From contig JAQQWL010000009.1 in the NCBI GenBank assembly GCA_038363925.1, forward strand, positions 1,302,001 through 1,366,000: 64,000 nt of DNA. Direction: 5' to 3'. The notes beneath the pieces were generated by a model that was given only the letters and a program-made list of their open reading frames with translations, was not told where the DNA came from and made no database searches. Shown here piece after piece: positions 36,397-46,140 of this stretch. The position numbers were made by a program, and so were the translations under genes. This stretch comes from Apiospora phragmitis (Eukaryota; Ascomycota; Sordariomycetes; Amphisphaeriales; Apiosporaceae). How positions within the stretch are numbered: position 1 is the first letter of the stretch; every line of letters begins with the position of its first letter.

Positions 36397-37416
36397 ATGT
36401 CTTTCCCCAAGAATCTGGCCGCAGAAATGTTGTCTGCCCTAGATGAGAAGCAGACATCAACATCGACAAGGCAGGCATCGCCTCCTCCTCCTCCGCACAG
36501 CAACAACATATTCACTACAACGCTCAGGGCGCTCCAAAATGAGCTGGAGGTGACCGAACGCCTGCTACGGTCCAACTTCGTGGGCTTCCTCTTCATCTTC
36601 CTGGGCGGGCTGCTCTCGCGGGTCGTCCGCGCGCCCCCTACCGTGGCCGAGGGTGTCGCGGGGACGACGAATGCCCTGCTCGTGGGCCTTCTGTGCAGCT
36701 ACGTGTTCGATATCTGCAACCAGACCACGTCGCCCGACGAGGACTCTCTGAACAAGCCGCATCGCCCCATCCCTGCGGGCCTGATCACCGTCAACCAGGC
36801 CAAGGTCCGTTGGCTCCTCGTTTGGAGCCTCGGGCCCCTCGTCATGCACTACTCTTTCGGCTTCTGGGCCATGGTGCACCTGTTCGAGTGGGAGGCCCTG
36901 ATCACCTTCTGTTACGTGTGGCCCCGGTGGTTCTCGTACTTTATGCGTAACTTCTTCGCCTCTTTCGCCTACTGCATCCTGGGCCGGCTGCTCAACCAAG
37001 TGCTGGCCAAGACGGCGCCGGGCTGGGACATCAGCTTCGTCATCGACTTCAGCATCTTCTGCTGGTTCATGGGGTCCATCCACGTCCAAGAGTTCCACGA
37101 CCTGGAGGGGGACCGGAAGAGCGACAGGAAGACTCTTCCCATGCTGCTGTCGCTACGGGGCCAGAAGGTCCTGCGCGTTGTTACCTCGATCTATATACTG
37201 GCGTTTGGTGGTGGTCTCGCCTTCGTCGGATACCAGAAGATGGACCAGGACTACCTGACCGCGCCGATGTCTGTACTACAGCTAATATCATCGGCTGTCC
37301 TCGCCTATAGAATCGTGGCATCTACGTCCCCCGAGATGGATAAGGCTACTTATCACAAGTATTACTATATTCCAGTACTGCTGATTCTGCTATCTTTGGC
37401 TTTGGTAACTAAATGA
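36397..37416 (+). CDS. UbiA-type integral membrane terpene cyclase (Fma-TC class)
   Basis: A single-exon gene of 339 residues, intact. A polar, Pro-rich N-terminus (residues 1-35) is followed by about eight membrane helices of the UbiA prenyltransferase fold. The first Mg/diphosphate-binding motif is at residues 108-116 (NQTTSPDED) followed by NKPHRPIPAG. The second is QEFHDLEGDRKSDRKTLP at 231-248. In canonical UbiA enzymes the motifs are NDxxDxxxD and DxxxD. The form seen here, NQxxSPDED plus HDxEGDR, is the variant of the fumagillin beta-trans-bergamotene synthase class and relatives that cyclise farnesyl diphosphate without an aromatic acceptor. A prenyltransferase role cannot be excluded, but no aromatic-substrate gene is nearby. 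The product would be a membrane-borne sesquiterpene cyclase, oxidised next by the adjacent P450. Confidence 0.82.
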   Translation: MSFPKNLAAEMLSALDEKQTSTSTRQASPPPPPHSNNIFTTTLRALQNELEVTERLLRSNFVGFLFIFLGGLLSRVVRAPPTVAEGVAGTTNALLVGLLCSYVFDICNQTTSPDEDSLNKPHRPIPAGLITVNQAKVRWLLVWSLGPLVMHYSFGFWAMVHLFEWEALITFCYVWPRWFSYFMRNFFASFAYCILGRLLNQVLAKTAPGWDISFVIDFSIFCWFMGSIHVQEFHDLEGDRKSDRKTLPMLLSLRGQKVLRVVTSIYILAFGGGLAFVGYQKMDQDYLTAPMSVLQLISSAVLAYRIVASTSPEMDKATYHKYYYIPVLLILLSLALVTK

Positions 37417-38499
37417 ACAGCCTTCGGAGATAGCTGGGTGGCGCTCACGTCAAGATTTATAGCCCCATGAAGTAGTACAGATTTATGGCAGTATTTGAGA
37501 GATTTTCAATCTGAAATCTTATGGACGTTGTCGGGTTGAATAAACCCAATGTGCCGGAAAGGACTCGAGCAGCTTGAAGTCAGACAATGAAACAGGTTGC
37601 AATAGAACGAGATACGTTGTACCCAAATTCCACTGGCATGGAGAATTTCGCGTTTGATATCAGTAAACATGAGTTCAGTAACCGGGGAATCAAGATGGCA
37701 ACTGAAAGCAGATTCTACCCCCAACTCCGGTGGTGGATTTCGTCATCAGTGGAAGCGAGCCAAGCTGGCGGGTGTGAACGATTGGGCCGGCGTGCATGCG
37801 CGCGGAGCTGGCGTGCATTGGATGACAAGCCCGTCTTATCTTTGCTTACTACTCCATCTGCACGACGTTGCTCTTTTCGGCGGCATGCGCATGCATCAAA
37901 CCACCCCATTGGGTATTCGTACGGGAACGTGGGGACGGGGCGGGGCGGGGCGGGGCAGTGGAAACCTGCAATCATCGTGTAAGTTGGATTCTTTATCAGG
38001 GCCCAGAGTTGCATACATGGAACACCTCCTAACCTTGTTGTAGTGGTCCAACCTGAAGGATCTGTCTGCATCTGCAGTCAGCAACGTCGAGTTCCTCAGC
38101 GCTAACCTAGTCCGCAACAGAACCGGCACAGATTACCCGGTCGGTTCCGCGCGCCTCGACGACCACCAAGAAATGAAATCGACCTGCTATCTTCAAAAAT
38201 TTATGCAGGAACGCTTCCCCTGCCTTCTTTGCTGGCAGCAGATCCAATAAGAAGAGCCCCAAAGACTAGGGGCCTGCACCAGCGCCTCGATAGTGCTCAC
38301 GTCAGCATGCCACAAGAGTCATATCAAATCACATCCATGAAACCATGGGTTGGAGGACACACACCCATGTGTCCCTGCTCGGTCACACAGAACCTTCTAC
38401 CACTCAGTGCAATTGCGCCATATGCGACTTGCTTTTCCACGGCACTGATCAGACGCTGTGTAGCTGTCGCGTCTTGTGGAGGGGCCAGGCTGCACAGCG
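37417..38499. other. Intergenic after terpene cyclase
   Basis: About 1.1 kb without a supportable gene; it contains the (GGGGC)n tract listed separately. Open frames on both strands across the tract have no family features. Confidence 0.4.
37931..37956 (+). repeat. (GGGGC)n tract, potential G-quadruplex
   Basis: Five runs of four G separated by one or two bases (GGGGA, then CGGGGC repeats) meet the usual criterion for an intramolecular G-quadruplex on the plus strand. It is a small local feature in an intergenic region. Confidence 0.6.
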
Positions 38500-38763
38500 T
38501 CAATTCGGGATGATGGTGGATAGTCCTGCAGTCCAGATTCGCCGTTCTCCAAAAAAGGCATCTTTCCCCCTTTCACTCGTCATGCAGTCGGGTATGGCCT
38601 GACCCAGCATGGCTTCCCACTCATCTGGAACACTTGTTATCAGACCAAGGCTGCCGTAGACCTTATCCCGAAGGTTGGTAGCCTTTCGACCAATGGTGTA
38701 CCCGATCATCAATAATAAAGGTATCATGGTGCGAGACCGTCTTTGCCCCGGATCTTTCTCACA
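38500..38763 (-). pseudogene. Fragment resembling a HET (heterokaryon incompatibility) protein
   Basis: The minus-strand frame contains ATNLRDKVYGSLGLI (38641-38685), close to the R/KxTDPRDKVYxLLGL signature at the end of HET domains in fungal nonself-recognition genes. A short downstream segment follows (PDEWEAMLG) and a stop at 38500. No upstream HET blocks remain, because the frame runs into the repeat element at 38764. Treated as a relic; the family match rests on one motif. Confidence 0.4.
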
Positions 38764-38991
38764 GTACCGACAAGCGTATCGATTAGCCCCTACCCCTTTT
38801 GGTGTTGCACCCCTTTTGTGGTGCTGCACCCCTTTTGTGGTGCTGTACCCCTTTTGGTGTTAAGGGGCTATCGATGCGAAGTGTATTGTGGTGATGCTTT
38901 TTTGGTGTTGCACCCTTTTGGTGCTGCGATTACCCCTTTTGGTACTGCACCCTAGCTGGTGGTGAGGGGCAATCGATGCGCTTGTCAGCAC
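38764..38991. mobile_element. MITE-like element with 31-bp imperfect TIRs and repetitive core
   Basis: The left end 38764-38794 and the right end 38961-38991 are inverted copies of each other (left GACAAGCGTATCGATT; right, read in reverse complement, GACAAGCGCATCGATT). Between them lie several copies of a CCCCTTTTG(T)GGTGCTG-type unit and an internal copy of the terminal motif (GGGGCTATCGATGCG, 38864-38878). Size and structure fit a non-autonomous DNA element that has gained or lost internal repeats. No clear target duplication was seen. Confidence 0.55.
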
Positions 38992-39712
38992 CGGCCATGT
39001 GAATCTTCAGGTACATAGCTAAAAATAGGTGTGGCGTGGAGGCGGTGCATGGCAGCTATTAGCAGGGCATAGTGGGTTTAATTAAAAATTTATATAGTCG
39101 GGGTAGTATTTCTCTTAAAGATATCCTCAAAACATATCCAACAGATCTCTTTTCGACCTATCTTTATCACGACTCGATCAGGTAAAACAACTTCTTACAA
39201 TATCCAAATTGTTCCCTACCAATCTCTAGCAAATAAAAACCTGATGCCTCCAAGAATTTTCTATCGATCGGCCCGTGTATCGATTATAAGGCGCGGAATA
39301 GATTGTAACACACTCGATAAACCTGCCCGTCAATAGGAATAGGGGCAATAGCTTTATATATTCCCTATATATAGGACAAGGCATCGTGAACTTTACTGCT
39401 TGTAATTCGCCGTCGAAGTAGACAGTAGCTGATCCAATAGTCCGGGGATATACATGGTTCGAGGATAAGGAGCCTGAACCATTCATGGGATGGGGCCGCC
39501 AAGGCTCACCACCAACACATTTGCGAAAAGTTCGGAAACAACTCACTTCGTCTGTACACCAATGGCAGCGGTTACTGAGAGTGAGTAGTTCACAGCATAT
39601 TATTACAGTCTGCATAAGCCTGAACTGGCTTGGGTCCGACTACGGATTGAAAGACAGGCATAAATGCCTCCTCAGGTTCACGGTGAAATCGAAACACATT
39701 CCTGACCCTGCA
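38992..39712. other. Intergenic, partly AT-rich
   Basis: About 0.7 kb between the MITE-like element and the end of the regulator gene. The first half (39075-39240) is AT-rich and may be old repeat. Nothing coding is supported. Confidence 0.35.
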
Positions 39713-41046
39713 TCAGCAACACAGCATGTCCCTCAGTCCCGAAATATTCTCCACCACCGCCTCCTGCTTTGCCACCAGCGCCCGCGTCAAGGTCTCCAGT
39801 CCAAATTCATCCTTCGTATTCCCATCCTCATCCGCCCCCGCCCCCGCCCCGGACGCATCGTTGATGTGACCGGGTAGTGATCGTTCCGTGAGCTGGATCA
39901 GCTCGTCGATCAACCCCTCCGCCGTGCTCAGCGCCAGGAAAATGGAGTGCATCTGCAGGGGCCTCAGGCGGTCGTCGTCGCGCTCGTCAAACAGCAGGGA
40001 CCCGAGCTGGACGAGCAGGAAGAAGAAGGCGCACAGCGCGCTCTTGTTGGTCTCCGCCTGGGCGAGCATGCCCTGCAGCTGGGCCAGGAGGTCGTGCAGC
40101 AGCGAGGCCAGCCGCAGGACCGTGCTGAGGAGGAAGAGGGCGGTGGGCGTGTCGCGCTCGCTCGTCTGGTGGGGGCGGAGGAGGGCGCGCAGGGCGAGCC
40201 CGAGCCGCAGGACGGCTTCGACGGGCCCTTCGGAGATGAGGGGAGCGGAAGACGCCGTGTCGCTGCTGGTGCTGGTGCTGGTCCTCCGGCTGCGCTCGCT
40301 GGTGGCGGTGGGGGATGGGCGGCCGTGGGAGTGTCTTGTTGGCGCCGCGAGAAACTGGCAGATGCATGCCAACATTCCGTCTTGCTGCGAGAGCATTTGT
40401 GCGTTGACGTCCGTAAGGGCCTGCATGTACGAGGTCGAGGATAGTCTGGACATTTCTAGATGGGAATTATTACGTGATTCCCGTCTCTCGCTGCCGCCAT
40501 CCCCCCTATCGCGGGCCTTGTTGTTTCGGCTGCTGGTGGATGCCGATGAGACTGTGACACTGTCCGGAGTCAGTCCCGAGAGGACGCGCTCGGCTGGCTT
40601 GGAGTGGGGGGCAGAGGCGCGTGTAGCAAGTCTGGATCAAAGTCGGTGCCGAATGGGGACCAAAACAAGTCGGAAAGGTTATCCCCGCTAGGGGCCACGG
40701 ATGCCGCAATAAGGCCCAGGATCGCGTGGTGGGATTGGTCGACGTCACTTGCATGCTTTTGCTCATGCAGCTCGTGGCTCGGCTCGACTGGCATGCTGCT
40801 GGACCCTGCGGCCTGGTGGTCCTCTTCATCCTCTTTTTGTATCGTTGACGTGCCGCTTGGCCTTCGCGTCTGCTGCTGGCCGACGCGTCCGTGGCGGGAG
40901 GGCCGCGGATGGCAGTCGGAATATGCTGCGCGTGTGCACCGCCGGCACTGTACCTGGCCGGGCGCCCTCCGACAGCGGACCTTGGAGGCATGGCATCTGT
41001 AGCAAGCCGGCAGTTCTTGGACGTCTAGGCTGTTTTCGTGGTTCAT
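39713..41046 (-). CDS. Zn2Cys6 transcription factor (cluster regulator candidate), frameshifted
   Basis: From ATG 41046 the product opens MNHENSLDVQELPACYRCH and contains a zinc-cluster with spacing C-x2-C-x6-C-x8-C-x2-C-x7-C (CYRCHASKVRC, CRRC, DCHPRP) and a basic linker (RHGR). A Gln/Ser-rich middle follows. The frame stops at 40570 (SASSRD), but coding character resumes one frame over (DSVTVSSASTSSRNN, then MSRLSSTSYMQAL) and runs to 39713. There a helical C-terminal half appears (LRLGLALRALL, LRLASLLHDLLAQLQGML, LIDELIQLTERSL) of the kind found in AflR-like regulators. No intron of suitable length and splice sites bridges the break near 40560-40580, so a small indel is the simplest reading. 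Beside the P450-cyclase pair, it is the natural pathway regulator. Confidence 0.7.
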
Positions 41047-42175
41047 ATTATGTTTTTTCTTTCTTTGCCGAGGCACATTAATGATGGTTGTGTTTATATA
41101 GTTCTGCAATCCCACGAGATCTAACAGATACCAGTTTAGAAGTTATAAAATAGATCCGGTAGCGAGATCCAATACTAATTATGTAATTATCATCATGATA
41201 TATAAGTTGCAATACGCCCTTGTATGACGACCCTAGCGGCCAATATGTTAGACGCCCCATGCGTTAACAGCTTCCTTCTCCGCTTCCTTCGCACATGGTT
41301 AAGGCCTATCAATAGTAATACCAAGTTGGTAATGGTGGTCGGCGAAAGAACTAGCATACTCGGTCGGTATTGGTTAGCGGAAATACCCTTAGCGATGTGA
41401 AATTTTCCTGTAGATACTTAATCATACCAAGTTAGCTCCCCGCGTCGCCGTGAGGAGTATAAGAGGTGTGCTTCGCTATCGTTAACCCTTATGAAATCCA
41501 ACTACAGGCTTATCAGTGGGGACAGCTTCTAGGCGAATCAAATCGCAGGTTGGTTCTCGAGAGCTTACGGGCTGTAGTTTGTAAGATATCAGGACGAATG
41601 TTCTATTGATGCCAAACAAGAACTTTCGGGGAAAGCTTCCGGCACAACTGGCCGCCAATACTTATTTCCTAATTATGAAAGGACTAGGTTCCGGATCCGC
41701 CTTAGACAGGACAAGGCCTACCCCGCCGGGGTTGAAGGTATGTAAGATTGTCCCACTCGGAGGGGGCATCAACATCAATCATATCCCTGCTGGTACCTGG
41801 CTATACGGGGCGATTGCTAGCAAACCCATGTATCGTTGCACGACCACGAACACCGAACCACGAACCTGGTGGCTGAGAGTTAGTACTTCTCATACATATT
41901 ACTAGTTCGGATTCCCGATCGGGTTCCCGACTTCAGGGACTTGGGTTCTACAATATTACGCCTCGACGGACGGGGATGTCGGAACATTGATGGGACGATA
42001 TGGGGGATCTCACATCGGGTACACCTTGATCTGGCATGTGATGCGGAAGATAAGGGCAGACGACAAGCCCTCGGTTAGGTATATCAGAGACGATCAACCA
42101 ACCTGTCCTCGCCACAACCCTATCGACACAAGACTCAGACTCACGGAATTACCAAGTTAGAACCTGCTCATCACC
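41047..42175. other. Intergenic
   Basis: About 1.1 kb upstream of both the regulator (minus) and the methyltransferase relic (plus). No gene is supported. Confidence 0.4.
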
Positions 42176-43144
42176 ATGTCCGGGCCTACATCATCCTCCG
42201 CCCCTATCACCCGACCAACTCGATGCTCTCGCAGCGCAGCTCACCGGAGCAGCCACACGCCTCCGCCAAAAGAACAACTCCTCCAATGGCACCGGCACAA
42301 AGAAGGAGAACCTGGGCACCGCCTCAGTCGCGGCAACGCAGGTATCGCGGCCCTGCGCAGCCTAACGACGCCCAAGGAACGCTGCTTGGACCTGATGCTT
42401 ATTCCTGCGGCCTTGGGCGTCTTGCGCGTCTTCCTCCACTGGGGCGCGCTGGAACGCATCCCACGCGACTGCGTCACGCCCATATCGTACGCCGAGCTCG
42501 CCGAGCAGTTGGGGGCTGAGGTCGGGCTTCTTCGTGAGTTGTTGTTGGACTGGGGATGGGTCTGGGCTCGAAATTGACTTGCGCATCGCAGGACGTCTCG
42601 CGTGGACGCTCGTCGCGGCGGGCTTCCTCAAACAGGTTGGGACCGATCAGGTAGTCAACACGCCCAACTCGGTGATGCTGGTCGGTAACCCGGTGCTGAA
42701 GGGGGTTTTAGACGTGGTTTCCCAGTGAGTCCTCTTTCCTCTTCACCGTCTTGCTCTTCCCAGGCTCACCCACCTCCTCAGCCAAGTCTCGGCAGCAATG
42801 ATGTTCCCTAAATACTTCGAGCGCTACGGCCGAATCGAACCGACGCAGCAGCGCGGCAGCCCGTGGACATTTTCGCGGGGGCAGCCCGATAAGACCATCT
42901 GGGAGATTATGCAGGAGAATCCGGACGAGGTGGAAGCGTTCGCAAAGTCCATGCGCGCCAGTTCAAGATTCTATCCAATGCCGGGACCATACGATTTCTC
43001 CTGGGTTGTTGACCACCCCATCGGGGACAGGAGCGCACGATTGAGATGTTTGAGCGATTGGCTGCTGATGCCGGGCTGCGTATCGCGCGGGTTGTTCCTG
43101 GGAAAACCAGCGAGATGGGAGTTCTAGAGTGTATGAAGGTGTGA
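42176..43144 (+). pseudogene. O-methyltransferase relic with internal deletion
   Basis: Pieces of a fungal class-I plant-type OMT can be followed: LDALAAQLTGAATRLRQ (N-terminus), ERCLDLMLIPAALGVLRVF, then GRLAWTLVAAGFLKQVG after a GTGAGT...CAG intron (42538-42590). Next come YFERYGRIEPTQQRGSPW after a second intron, and FYPMPGPYDFSWV. The last segment (GQERTIEMFERLAADAGLRI, then a stop at 43142-43144) follows PYDFSWV after only about a dozen residues, so the whole SAM-binding core, normally some 150 residues with a GGG motif and HDW, is missing. Frame changes also occur near 42205 and 42350. The gene cannot encode an active enzyme. Confidence 0.75.
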
Positions 43145-43585
43145 GTGAATAAATAATTAGATGGTGGTTCATGCCTGCCGGTTAAGCCAAGGGAAGCATC
43201 TCCTTCTGAGGAAGTGGTGGTGCAGTGAATAAACCAGCCTAGTGCCCTCCACTCCAGTCAAGCGCACGCGCCCCCACTGCGGATCAAGCCGTTTGCCCCA
43301 GCTTCCAAGACTGCCCCTCACTTGGGAACCTCAGTTGGGAATTAATAATAATGGAGACTCGGATTTCCTTATGTAAGCCTTAAACCTTTAGGCCTCCACT
43401 CCAAGAGACCCAGGCACCCAAGAGACTCAGGCACCCACCCCAGGGATGGCCCTCTTAAAACGGATTGGAGCTCTCGGACCCCATCATTTCATCTTCAAGT
43501 CTCCCTCCTTGTTTACTTACGTAGGTAGATAGATACCCTTTAACCTTAAATCTCCAAAGAGACATCCCTTCTCTACGTCGCCAAA

Positions 43586-44660
43586 ATGGGTTTCATCGAC
43601 TTCCTCCAGGACCCTGGTGTGACTGGTGAGTTCCTCTGAATAACAATTATTTTGTGCAAATTTTCTGCGCCCCTTGCGAGCAATCGCGTCGCATTGCGAA
43701 AGCCCGCTCTGCGCCTCTGCGCCTCTGACACCCAGTCAGCTAAACAATGACTCAGTCCTCAACAGCTGGTTGCTCACTCGATCCTACATCGTCGGGTAGG
43801 TCATATCTTCTCTAGTTGGTGCCTCAGGACAGAACAAAGCACTCAGTGCATCTCTGAAATGTCCCTTGCCTCTCCGTTCCTCTCATCAGGAGACTAACCT
43901 CGCCGGCCCCAGTTACACCCCCTCCCAGGCCGATGTTGCCTGCTTCAAGGCCCTAAAGGTGAGCCCCGAGGCCACCAAGTACCCCTACGCCGCCCGCTGG
44001 TGGAAGCACATCGCCTCGTACGAGGATGAGTTTGCCACCCTGCCCGGTGATGCCTCCAAGCCCTACACCGTCTACGGCCCCGAAGTCGTCACCGCCACTC
44101 TAAACCCCGCCCAGGCGCCTACTGCCGCCGAGGACGACGATGACGACGTCGACCTGTTTGCCAGTGACGACGAGGAGGAAGATCCGGAGGCCGCCCGCGT
44201 CCGTGAGGAGCGCCTAGCTGCCTACAGAGAGAAGAAGGCTGCCAAGCCCAAGGTCGCTGCTAAGTCGGTCGTTATCCTGGACGTCAAGCCCTGGGGTGCG
44301 TATCTCTACTACTACTCTTATCCACTCTGTCCACGCCTGCACGCTTGATACTGACCAGCTCCGGCCCTGCAGATGACGAGACCGACATGAAAGCTCTGGA
44401 GGCGTCCGTCCGTAGCATTGAGAAGGACGGTTTGCTTTGGGGTTCCTCCAAGCTGGTCCCCGTCGGCTACGGTGTCAGCAAGCTCCAGATCAACCTAGTC
44501 GTCGAGGACGAGAAGATCTCTCTCGTCGAGCTCCAGGAGGAGATTGAGGGCTTCGAGGACTACGTCCAGTCTTCCGACATCGTGAGTAACCTGCCCAAGA
44601 ACGTCTGCGTGAACCCGTTGTTAACTATATCGACCCTAGGACGCTATGCAAAAGCTGTAA
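43586..44660 (+). CDS. efb1: Translation elongation factor eEF1B alpha subunit (EF-1 beta), guanine exchange factor
   Basis: There are five exons (43586-43625, 43756-43795, 43913-44295, 44373-44581, 44640-44660), giving 230 residues, intact. It has the N-terminal GST-C-like region ([35 protein letters not shown]), the acidic linker ([18 protein letters not shown]) and the C-terminal exchange domain ([43 protein letters not shown]). It ends DAMQKL, the usual family terminus. The protein reloads eEF1A with GTP. The exon 3 acceptor is placed at 43911-43912 because only this joins IVG to YTPSQAD in frame, with a CTAAC branch 20 nt upstream. The gene sits between an OMT relic and a transcription-factor-like gene, odd company for a core translation factor. 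Whether it is the only copy in the genome cannot be told. Confidence 0.95.
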
Positions 44661-45855
44661 ACTGTTTATGTATATAAGGCTTGTTGCATAATTAGAGAGC
44701 AAATGGTATTGCATTCAGTGCTATCTTCTAGAATGGAAGAAAGTGACAAAGTAGAATAAGCGTATGCTGCTAGAGGTAGACAAAACCCGTTTCATGATAC
44801 ATCACAGTCGCCACAATGTAGGAAAGGCATCTAAAGGGCTGTTGATCATTGAGGGCCGGGTGTATCGACTTCGACTGTTTGCCACCCAGAGCATGCCCAT
44901 CACCCCGAGCTCTTCAAGGTGAGGAAGCCTCTAGAGATAACAGGATCATCTGAGGCTGGCAGATAGACTCATCTAGGAAACCATCGGACTCCCTCTTTTC
45001 ACTTCAACATCTTTCAAAAACCCTGTGATCGAGTGTAGTTTAGCTTATCTTGAGTCTTTTGTGGCCAGGCCGCGTCTAGCAAATTGATTTTGGTTCCCTT
45101 AACTTGAGGGTTGGATCGACTGTGGAGATCTCATGAAAAGAATCGTGTTCAAGCGTCATGGGGTCATTGGACGAACATAAGTTATGATGCGGCTCTGAGT
45201 ACGAGAGGGATGCACAGTCTTCTTTTCTATCGGAAACCCGAGCCATTGATTGTATGAAAGCAATGCTTATGTCATCACGTCGACTTATCACGCTGGGCAA
45301 CTCAAGTTGTACAATAGCCATATGGAGCAAGCTACGGAACCTCCCGTTCACGGGATGGGCTGGGCAAAGCAATCGAACAGGCTACCAAAGAGTCAGCAAT
45401 TGAGGCGCCAGCTAGTAAGCGTACGAAGTCAGCAGTGAGGGGCAGGCAAGAGTGTGAATAGCAGGGGTTCTTAGTGGCTTACATGGAAGAGAGCCCCATA
45501 TACATTCGTCGTGTAGCTCTCTCTTCTTCATTTGAGCAGGCTCTTCACCTTTCTTGACCCCCACATCATACGTTGCTCGGCTTCTCAGGGATTTGCGCGC
45601 ATTAGATAACTGGATGTATGAGAAGGCCTCAGCCTACTCATTGGTTCAGCTATCATTTTCGGGCATGGCCTTTAGACATGATTGGGATGCGCCTGAATGC
45701 TGTTGTGGGACGTCCATCCACTTTGGATACCACGTCGTCCAGGAAGGGTAAGACACTATCTAGTTCTGATCTATTTTCTCACCTCAGCATACCAGCCTAG
45801 CAGCCTTGGACTGCAGCCTGCATGCGGGTTACCCCTGTTAACTACCAGTTTGCCA

Positions 45856-45931
45856 CAGTCTGCCCACTCGTACACGATTTCTGCAGTAGATAAGATTCGC
45901 TACAGTCTAGCCACTCCTACGATTTCTGCAG
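45856..45931 (+). repeat. Direct repeat pair of about 30 bp
   Basis: Units at 45856-45886 and 45903-45931 share CAGTCT, CCACTC and CGATTTCTGCAG with small differences. They lie just left of an inverted repeat and 210 bp upstream of the next gene's start. Confidence 0.55.
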
Positions 45932-45940
45932 GATTATCGC

Positions 45941-46014
45941 CTTGAACGCTGAGTATTACGCCCTTTAAGGTGGAGTTGAAGAATCCGTCTAAAGGGCGTA
46001 ATCATCGTTCAAGG
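45941..46014. repeat. Imperfect inverted repeat (hairpin or short MITE remnant)
   Basis: The left arm from 45941 (CTTGAACG...ATTACGCCCTTTA) matches the reverse complement of the right arm 45991-46014 (AAAGGGCGTAATCATCGTTC), with one 2-3-nt gap and a loop of about 20 nt. It lies about 130 bp upstream of the next coding start. Confidence 0.6.
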
Positions 46015-46140
46015 GGGATAGTCACGAATACCTGAATACCTGTCGATGAGTCTTTACATACTAATCATTGCGGCTTATCTATGTGCCGCATAACATGGAT
46101 TGCATCTAATTATGCGTACTATACTTCCCGACCGATTATC

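Larger units (their letters stand above)
44661..46140. other. Intergenic with short repeats
   Basis: About 1.5 kb between tandem genes; the only structure seen is the direct repeat and the inverted repeat listed separately. Confidence 0.4.

Noticed and set aside
36565..37098. Minus-strand frame rich in Glu/Pro/Val opposite the terpene cyclase
   Set aside because: An antisense shadow of a strongly supported membrane protein gene; no independent motif.
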